Positions 44,922-50,354 of a stretch of 50,354 nt of DNA are shown in pieces. The notes under the pieces are model-generated. The model ran no database searches, was not told the origin of the DNA, and saw nothing but the letters and a program-made list of their open reading frames with translations. How positions within the stretch are numbered: position 1 is the stretch's first letter; each line of letters begins with the position of its first letter. The translations under genes and the position numbers were made by a program. The stretch comes from an uncultured Pelagibacteraceae bacterium (GTDB taxonomy: Bacteria; Pseudomonadota; Alphaproteobacteria; Pelagibacterales; Pelagibacteraceae). The stretch is from NCBI GenBank assembly GCA_902566775.1, contig CACFKF010000006.1, forward strand, positions 1-50,354, in the 5' to 3' direction.

Positions 44922-45694
44922 TTAAAGTTTAAAACATCTCTCATTGAATAAAGTCCTGGCTTTTTAGACATTAACCATTTAGCTGCTGTGAATGCTCCTT
45001 CTGAATAAAGAGCTCTATCAAATGCTTCGTGATTTAATGTAATTATTTCTTTACCACTTGAAAAAGTGACCTCGTGTTCTCCTACAACTTCACCTTTTCT
45101 TAAAGAATTAAAATTAATTTTTTTTCCATAAGGAAAATATTTTTTGTTTAAATATTTTTTTCCCATTAACTTATAAAAGTCTTTATTTTTTCCAACAGCT
45201 ATACCTTTTCCGAGCATTAAAGCTGTACCCGAAGGATGATCCTTTTTATGCTTATGATGGATTTCAAAAACTTTACTCAAAAAATTATTTCCAAGAGATT
45301 TTGACGCAATTTCAGTTAAATACATCAATAAATTTATACCCAAACTCATATTTCCAGCTCTAAGTATTGGTATTTTTCTTCCATATTTTTTAATCAAATT
45401 TTCTTCTTTTTTAGAAAATCCTGTTGTTCCAATAACTACTCTTTTCTTTAGTTTTGATGCAATTTTAAGAACTTCAAAAGTGCATTTTGGAACTGTAAAA
45501 TCTATTATTAAATTTGCTTTTTTCAAAGCTTCTTCAGTATTTAAGCTAGGTTTAATTCCATCAATTTTTTTATTAATAATTCTATTTTCCGTAAGAGCTA
45601 CTATTTTAAAACTTTTATTGGACCTAGCAGATTTAATAATTTGCTGGCCCATTCTTCCCATACATCCAGTAATAGCTAAATTAATTTTTTTCAT
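44918..45694 (-). CDS. dapB: 4-hydroxy-tetrahydrodipicolinate reductase DapB
   Basis: DapB makes tetrahydrodipicolinate in lysine and diaminopimelate synthesis. The 258-residue protein starts INLAITGCMGRMGQQIIKSA (NAD(P)-binding), with LIIDFTVPKCTFEVL, VVIGTTGFSKKEE, RAGNMSLGINLLM and the catalytic EIHHKHKKDHPSGTALMLGKG. Its ATG follows immediately after the stop of the small membrane protein, and it ends overlapping nth. dapB close to dnaKJ is a recurrent alphaproteobacterial arrangement. Confidence 0.97.
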   Translation of the reverse strand: MKKINLAITGCMGRMGQQIIKSARSNKSFKIVALTENRIINKKIDGIKPSLNTEEALKKANLIIDFTVPKCTFEVLKIASKLKKRVVIGTTGFSKKEENLIKKYGRKIPILRAGNMSLGINLLMYLTEIASKSLGNNFLSKVFEIHHKHKKDHPSGTALMLGKGIAVGKNKDFYKLMGKKYLNKKYFPYGKKINFNSLRKGEVVGEHEVTFSSGKEIITLNHEAFDRALYSEGAFTAAKWLMSKKPGLYSMRDVLNFK

Positions 45695-45862
45695 TTAAAA
45701 GATAAAGTATAAAACTATCATAACAACTGAAACAATTATAGTCCAAATAGATAGATTTGTTAAAAACTGTTTTAATTTTGAATTAGTTTGTAAAAAAGAT
45801 GGTAGCACTAATAGCAGAACAGCAATCATAAAAATTGCTGGAATAATTTGATCCCAGTTCAT
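45695..45862 (-). CDS. Small two-helix membrane protein (55 residues)
   Basis: A 55-codon frame exactly fills the space between dnaJ and dapB: its ATG (45860-45862) is next to the dnaJ stop and its TAA runs straight into the dapB ATG. The protein begins MNWDQIIPAIFMIAVLLLVL and has two hydrophobic helices (~6-24 and ~38-55) separated by a short polar loop with Lys residues. I do not recognise a family. The perfect fit between coupled genes argues that it is real; co-expression with dnaJ and dapB is likely. Confidence 0.75.
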   Translation of the reverse strand: MNWDQIIPAIFMIAVLLLVLPSFLQTNSKLKQFLTNLSIWTIIVSVVMIVLYFIF

Positions 45863-46990
45863 TTAATTTTTCCAAAAACTCTTAGCCTTTTGAAAGAATT
45901 TTTTAATACTTGGATTAGATTTTTCGTTTTCAATCTCTCTAAATTTTTCTAATAATTCTTTTTGCTCTCTATTTAAAGACACTGGCACCTCAGTATTAAC
46001 TTGTACATAAAGATCTCCAGTACCACTTCCTCTCATATAAGGCATTCCTTTACCTTTTAATCTAAATTGTTTTCCACTCTGGGTTCCCGAAGGAATTTTT
46101 ATTTTTGCTTTTCCGCCATCAATTGTTGGTATTTCAATAGATGTTCCTAATGCTGCATCTGCAATAGATATTGGACATTCAAAAAATAAGTTTTCATCAG
46201 ATCTTTTAAATAAATCATGTGAATGAACATTTATAAAAAGATATAGATCGCCATTTCCAGCTCCTTTTGTTCCAGCTTCACCTTTGCCAGCAAGTCTAAT
46301 TCTTGTACCATCATCAACACCTTTTGGAATTGTTACAGATAACCTTTTTGAAGCTTGTTTTTTTCCTTGTCCTCCGCAATCATTACATGGATTAGTTATT
46401 TCTTCGCCAGTACCAGAACATTGGGGGCATGTTTGTTGTACAGTAAAGAATCCCTGGCTTGATCTTACTTGACCATGACCTTCACACATCGAGCAAGAAC
46501 CAGCATTATGACCCGGTTTTGAGCCACTTCCACTACAGGTATTACATTTTTCTGATGTAGAAAATTTTATATCTTGTTTCTTTCCTGTATAAGCCTCTTC
46601 TAAGGTAATTGATAAATCATATCTTAAGTCAGAGCCTCTAAAATTTGCTTTTCTACCTCTTCTTCCACTTCTTCCACCAAAGTCACCAAAAAAGTCTTCA
46701 AAAATATCTGAAAAAGAACTTGAAAAATCAAAATTCCCAAAACCTCCTCTTCCACCAGCTCCATTTTCAAATGCAGCATGACCAAAGTTATCATAGTTTT
46801 GTTTTCTCTCAGAATCTGAAAGTACGTGATAGGCTTCACTGGCTTCTTTAAATTTTTCTTCTGAAGCTTTATCTCCTTTATTTTTATCTGGGTGGTATTT
46901 AACTGCTAGTTTTCTATAAGCAGCTTTTATTTGATCAGCTGTAGAACTTTTGTTAACACCCAAGACATCATAATAATCTCTTTTTGCCAT
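45863..46990 (-). CDS. dnaJ: Chaperone DnaJ
   Basis: DnaJ delivers substrates to DnaK and stimulates its ATPase. The 375-residue type I protein has a J domain with HPD in AVKYHPDKNKGDK, a Gly/Phe-rich linker (~75-105), four zinc repeats (CNTCSGSG, CSMCEGHG, CPQCSGTG, CNDCGGQG) and a C-terminal substrate domain. It follows dnaK by 30 bases on the same strand. Confidence 0.98.
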   Translation of the reverse strand: MAKRDYYDVLGVNKSSTADQIKAAYRKLAVKYHPDKNKGDKASEEKFKEASEAYHVLSDSERKQNYDNFGHAAFENGAGGRGGFGNFDFSSSFSDIFEDFFGDFGGRSGRRGRKANFRGSDLRYDLSITLEEAYTGKKQDIKFSTSEKCNTCSGSGSKPGHNAGSCSMCEGHGQVRSSQGFFTVQQTCPQCSGTGEEITNPCNDCGGQGKKQASKRLSVTIPKGVDDGTRIRLAGKGEAGTKGAGNGDLYLFINVHSHDLFKRSDENLFFECPISIADAALGTSIEIPTIDGGKAKIKIPSGTQSGKQFRLKGKGMPYMRGSGTGDLYVQVNTEVPVSLNREQKELLEKFREIENEKSNPSIKKFFQKAKSFWKN

Positions 46991-47020
46991 AAATAATTTA
47001 TAGACAAACGGTTGTTAGTC

Positions 47021-48949
47021 TTAGGCGCTTTTCTCTTTATTTTCGTCTTTTACTTCTTCAAAGTCCGCATCAACAACATTATCGTCTTTTTTTCCTTCTT
47101 CTTTTTTATCATCACCTTTAGTTGTAGCACTAGGTTTAGCACCTTGTTGTGACTTATAAATTGCTTCACCTAGTTTCATAGAAGATTGAACTAAATCTTG
47201 AGTTTTTTTCTTAATTTCTTCAACATCAGTTCCTTTAAGTGCATTTCTTAAATTGGCAGCAGAAGATTCGATTGCTTTTTTATCAGCTTCAGAAACTTTT
47301 GTTCCATGTTCCTTTAGATTTTTTTCAGTACTATGTAATAAAGTATCAGCCTGGTTTCTTGCATCAACAGCGTCTCTTTTTTTCTTATCGGCCTCTTTAT
47401 TTGATTCAGCTTCTTTAACCATTTTATTAATTTCTTCTTCACTTAAACCGCCAGATGCTTGGATTTGTATTTTTTGTTCTTTACCAGTTCCTTTGTCTTT
47501 AGCTGAAACATTAACTATTCCATTAGCATCTATATCAAATGTTACTTCAATTTGAGGAACTCCTCTTGGCGCTGGTGCAATACCTACTAATTCAAAATTA
47601 CCAAGTAATTTATTATCAGAAGCCATTTCTCTTTCTCCTTGGAGCACTCTAATTGAAACAGCTGGTTGACTATCTTCGGCAGTAGAAAATACCTGACTTT
47701 TTTTAGTTGGAATTGTTGTATTTTTATCAATTAACTTAGTTGATACACCGCCTAAAGTTTCTATACCTAGTGATAATGGAGTAACGTCAAGAAGTAATAC
47801 ATCTTTAACATCTCCTTGTAACACGCCAGCTTGAATAGCCGCACCCATTGCAACAACTTCGTCAGGATTAACACTCTTATTTGGTTCTTTACCAAAGAAA
47901 TTTTTAACTTCTTGTATAACTTTGGGCATTCTTGTCATACCACCAACCATTATAACTTCATCTATTTCTCCAGCAGAAAGGCCAGCATCTTTAAGGGCAG
48001 TTTTACATGGTGGTATTGTTTTACCAATCAGATCTTCAACAAGTGCCTCTAATTTTGCTCTGGTCATTTTGAGAGCTATATGTTTTGGGCCAGTTTTATC
48101 TGCAGTAATGAACGGTAAATTAACCTCAGTTTGTTCTGCAGAGGATAATTCTATCTTAGCTTTTTCCGAAGCTTCCTTAAGTCTTTGTAAGGCTAATTTA
48201 TCTGATTTTAAATCAATTCCATTTTCTTTTTTAAATTCATCTACTAAATAATTAACAATAGTATTGTCAAAATCTTCTCCACCTAAAAAAGTGTCACCAT
48301 TAGTTGATTTAACTTCAAAAACTCCATCACCCAATTCTAAAATTGAAATATCGAAAGTCCCTCCACCTAAATCGTATACAGCAATTTTTTTATTCGCTTT
48401 TTTATCCAGTCCATAAGCAAGAGAGGCGGCCGTCGGCTCATTAATTATTCTCAGAACTTCTAAACCTGCAATTTTACCAGCATCTTTTGTTGCCTGTCTT
48501 TGAGCATCATTAAAGTAAGCAGGTACAGTTATTACTGCTTTTGAAACTTCTTGACCTAAATATTTTTCTGCAGTTTCTTTCATTTTTTGTAAAATAAAAG
48601 CAGAAATTTGTGAAGGAGAATATTTTTGCCCTTTTGCTTCTATCCAAGCATCACCTTTCTCAGAATTAACTATTTTAAATGGAGCTGTTTCAATATCTTT
48701 TTTAACTGTATCATCTTCAAAGTTTCTTCCAATTAATCTTTTAACAGCAAAAATTGTATTTTCTGGGTTTGTTACAGCCTGTCTTTTTGCTGGTTGACCA
48801 ACAAGTTTTTCGCTATTTTCAGTGAACGCAACAACAGATGGAGTAGTTCTTGCTCCTTCAGCATTTTCTAAAACTTTTGTTTGACTACCATCCATTATTG
48901 ATACACATGAATTTGTAGTTCCTAAATCTATTCCTATTACTTTGCTCAT
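47021..48949 (-). CDS. dnaK: Chaperone DnaK (Hsp70)
   Basis: The 642-residue Hsp70 has [18 protein letters not shown] at the N-terminus, the [21 protein letters not shown] and [13 protein letters not shown] phosphate loops, the [12 protein letters not shown] motif, linker [14 protein letters not shown], a beta-sandwich substrate domain and a helical lid with an acidic tail. A strong ribosome-binding site (AAAGGAAA) and a sigma32-like promoter precede it in the 58-base gap after grpE. Confidence 0.99.
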   Translation of the reverse strand: MSKVIGIDLGTTNSCVSIMDGSQTKVLENAEGARTTPSVVAFTENSEKLVGQPAKRQAVTNPENTIFAVKRLIGRNFEDDTVKKDIETAPFKIVNSEKGDAWIEAKGQKYSPSQISAFILQKMKETAEKYLGQEVSKAVITVPAYFNDAQRQATKDAGKIAGLEVLRIINEPTAASLAYGLDKKANKKIAVYDLGGGTFDISILELGDGVFEVKSTNGDTFLGGEDFDNTIVNYLVDEFKKENGIDLKSDKLALQRLKEASEKAKIELSSAEQTEVNLPFITADKTGPKHIALKMTRAKLEALVEDLIGKTIPPCKTALKDAGLSAGEIDEVIMVGGMTRMPKVIQEVKNFFGKEPNKSVNPDEVVAMGAAIQAGVLQGDVKDVLLLDVTPLSLGIETLGGVSTKLIDKNTTIPTKKSQVFSTAEDSQPAVSIRVLQGEREMASDNKLLGNFELVGIAPAPRGVPQIEVTFDIDANGIVNVSAKDKGTGKEQKIQIQASGGLSEEEINKMVKEAESNKEADKKKRDAVDARNQADTLLHSTEKNLKEHGTKVSEADKKAIESSAANLRNALKGTDVEEIKKKTQDLVQSSMKLGEAIYKSQQGAKPSATTKGDDKKEEGKKDDNVVDADFEEVKDENKEKSA

Positions 48950-48967
48950 ATTTATTTCCTTTGGTTC

Positions 48968-48995
48968 ATATAAGTGTTAATTTTTAATGTACAAG
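48968..48995 (-). promoter_or_regulatory. sigma32 (RpoH)-like promoter of dnaK
   Basis: On the minus strand CTTG (48992-48995) and CTTATAT (48968-48974) are exactly 17 bases apart, matching the alphaproteobacterial RpoH consensus CTTG-N17-CYTATNT. The predicted start leaves a short leader that still contains AAAGGAAA. This would give dnaK heat-shock control separate from grpE. The match is read directly; use by RpoH is inferred. Confidence 0.65.
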
Positions 48996-49007
48996 TTCCT
49001 ATAAACA

Positions 49008-49607
49008 TTATTTCTCAGCCTTTTTATCTTCATTTTCTTCATTTTTTTCGGGTTTTTTTGAAACAGCAACTAGAGAAGGTCTAAGCAGCCTGTCTTTCAT
49101 TATATAACCTTTTTGTATTTCTTGAACTATAGTTCCAGGTTCTTTGTTTTCGTCTTCAACTTCCATCATTGCTTGATGCAAATTTGGATCAAGTTTTTTG
49201 TTAACTGCAACTATTTCTTCAATATTATTTTTTTTGAAAATAGAAATTAAATCTTTTTTAACTATATCTAGATGTTCTAATGTTTTCTTTAAAGCTTCAG
49301 AATTTTTTATTTTTTCGTCATTTTCTAAAGATTGTTTGGCTCTATCAAAATTGTCAATTAAATTTAAAGATTCTCTTGCAAAAGAAAAACCTCCATATTC
49401 AAAAGCATCTTCTTTTTCCTTTTCGTATCTTCTTCTTTGATTTTCCATTTCAGCAAGTGTTCTTGCCAGCTTGTCTTCGAGTTCTTTAATTTTGTCTTCG
49501 GGCAAAATTTTATTTTCATTATTATTTTCGATATGTTCTGAATCCTTAGAAGTTTCTGTTTTATTATTTATTTTTTCTTCTGTTTTAGTGTTTTGCTCTT
49601 TTTCCAT
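49008..49607 (-). CDS. grpE: Nucleotide exchange factor GrpE
   Basis: GrpE releases ADP from DnaK. The 199-residue product has a charged, disordered N-terminus (~1-35), a long coiled coil with LEDKLARTLAEMENQRRRYEK, and the C-terminal beta domain with LDPNLHQAMMEVEDENKEPGTI, IQKGYIMKDRLLRPSLVAVS. The grpE-dnaK-dnaJ order is complete on this strand. It diverges from rdgB with 36 bases between starts. Confidence 0.97.
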   Translation of the reverse strand: MEKEQNTKTEEKINNKTETSKDSEHIENNNENKILPEDKIKELEDKLARTLAEMENQRRRYEKEKEDAFEYGGFSFARESLNLIDNFDRAKQSLENDEKIKNSEALKKTLEHLDIVKKDLISIFKKNNIEEIVAVNKKLDPNLHQAMMEVEDENKEPGTIVQEIQKGYIMKDRLLRPSLVAVSKKPEKNEENEDKKAEK

Positions 49608-49643
49608 GTAGTCTTATATGGTAAGAAATTTGATAATTGCTAG

Positions 49644-50246
49644 ATGAAAAGAAAAAAAATTATTAATTTATTTGTGGGCACAAATAATCGAGGAAAATTG
49701 AGAGAAATAAAGGATTTATTGTCTAGTAAAATAAAAATTTATTCTCCATATAAGTTAAAAATTAAAAGTCCAAAAGAAACTGGCACGACATTTAAAGAAA
49801 ATTCTTTAATTAAATCTAAATTTTTCTCAAAAAAAACCGGAATGATCTGTTTAGCAGATGATTCAGGTTTAGAAATTAATGCTCTAGGTAAGAAACCAGG
49901 AATATTTTCTTCAAGATGGGCAGGCCCAACAGGCAACTTTAATAATGCAATTAAAAAAGTATTTAGAGAGTTGAATAATAAAGATAAAAATTGGAAAAGT
50001 AAAAAAATTAAAGCAAGATTTATTTGCTCCCTTTCCATTTGCTGGCCTAATGGTAAAAATATTACTAGAAGTGGAAAGATAGAAGGCTTTATTTCATCAA
50101 AAAAAAAAGGAAAAAATGGATTTGGTTATGACCCAATATTTATTCCTATCAAAAGAAAATTAACATTTGCGCAAATGTCACCTAGTCATAAATTTAAAAT
50201 TGATCATAGATCAAAAGCTTTCAAAAAGATTAAAAATTTTTTTTAA
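49644..50246 (+). CDS. rdgB: Non-canonical purine NTP pyrophosphatase RdgB (Ham1)
   Basis: RdgB removes ITP, dITP and XTP from the nucleotide pool. The 200-residue protein has FVGTNNRGKLREIKDLL, TGTTFKENSLIKSKF, LADDSGLEINALGKKPGIFSSRWAG with the catalytic acidic residues, GKNGFGYDPIFIP and TFAQMSPSHKFKIDHRSKAF. In many Alphaproteobacteria rdgB neighbours the heat-shock genes. Its last 17 bases overlap the end of a probable minus-strand gene. Confidence 0.96.
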   Translation: MKRKKIINLFVGTNNRGKLREIKDLLSSKIKIYSPYKLKIKSPKETGTTFKENSLIKSKFFSKKTGMICLADDSGLEINALGKKPGIFSSRWAGPTGNFNNAIKKVFRELNNKDKNWKSKKIKARFICSLSICWPNGKNITRSGKIEGFISSKKKGKNGFGYDPIFIPIKRKLTFAQMSPSHKFKIDHRSKAFKKIKNFF

Positions 50247-50354
50247 ATTTTTTATTTTCAACTTTATAAAAATTAAGTATGTGATTAATCTTATTTTTGT
50301 TTATTTCAAAGACTCCAACTTTTCCTTTGAATTGATTTTTTTTATAAAAAATTT
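50230..50354 (-). CDS. C-terminal fragment of an unidentified gene, cut by window edge
   Basis: A minus-strand frame is open from the window end to a TAA at 50230-50232, giving about 40 codons (segment FKGKVGVFEINKNKINHILN and a Lys/Phe-rich tail). It overlaps rdgB by 17 bases, similar to other convergent overlaps here. I do not recognise the family. Chance openness over 125 bases is possible, although this DNA is rich in stops. Confidence 0.4.
   Translation of the reverse strand, partial: IFYKKNQFKGKVGVFEINKNKINHILNFYKVENKKFKKNF

Noticed and set aside
46284..46851. Open frames antisense to, and in an alternate frame of, dnaJ
   Set aside because: They are shadows of the glycine- and cysteine-rich part of dnaJ with low-complexity translations.
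47831..48251. Plus-strand open frames antisense to dnaK
   Set aside because: dnaK is certain on the other strand; the antisense peptides have no recognisable motifs and arise from biased codons.
49590..49643. sigma32-like promoter for rdgB (TTTG-N17-CTTATAT)
   Set aside because: The -10 and spacing fit, but the -35 has T in place of C and rdgB is not a usual heat-shock gene; it overlaps the grpE start.

Overview
The window is about 50 kb of a very AT-rich, tightly packed genome that looks like the SAR11 clade (Pelagibacterales) of Alphaproteobacteria. The grounds are the Lys/Asn/Ile-rich proteins, A/T-ending codons, intergenic gaps of a few bases, many overlapping genes, and an alphaproteobacterial gene order. 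No gene-free stretch exceeds 300 bases. I saw no tRNA, rRNA, CRISPR array or insertion sequence.

Layout. 1-2770: the start of a probable UbiH-type flavoprotein (-), then ftsK-lolA (+). 2767-6605 (-): hisB-hisH-hisA-hisF-hisE, a HIT protein and a GNAT-like protein. 6700-8609 (+): hslV-hslU behind a sigma32-like promoter. 8599-10419 (-): FAH-family enzyme, Smr protein, Tim44-like protein. 10479-11319 (+): fxsA-secB. 11316-14744 (-): ppsR-maf-aroE-coaE-dnaQ. 14745-15030: the divergent gap before hemE, with DnaA boxes and inverted repeats, most likely oriC. 15031-19685 (+): hemE-hemH-lyase-hemJ-rho. 19687-25768 (-): a surface-glycan or protein-modification island (epimerase-cupin-methyltransferase fusion, TPR O-GlcNAc-transferase-like protein, glutamine amidotransferase, sulfotransferase) set between rho and mnmE. 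25815-31374 (+): mnmE-mnmG-rsmG-parA-parB, with a parS site inside rsmG. 31364-36051 (-): DUF3576 lipoprotein-leuS-lptE-holA. 36256-37266 (+): an abundant-type porin with a strong terminator. 37323-41377: TPR-sulfotransferase, thiE-like, yggS, L,D-transpeptidase-like, a winged-helix regulator and a tiny probable arfA. 41380-43332 (-): three tandem 2OG-Fe(II) oxygenase paralogs. 43334-49607 (-): grpE-dnaK-dnaJ-small membrane protein-dapB-nth-PfkB kinase. 49644-50246 (+): rdgB, then the end of an unidentified (-) gene.

The replication and segregation logic hangs together: oriC at about 14.75-15.03 kb, parS and parAB about 14-16 kb to its right, and most nearby core genes pointing away from oriC. 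The least ordinary parts are the modification island, the mosaic oxygenase triplet, the ATG-less arfA-like gene, the tri-domain sugar enzyme, and two sigma32-type promoters, one of which implies a nearly leaderless hslV mRNA. Everything is read by eye from sequence; no database search, alignment or folding was run.
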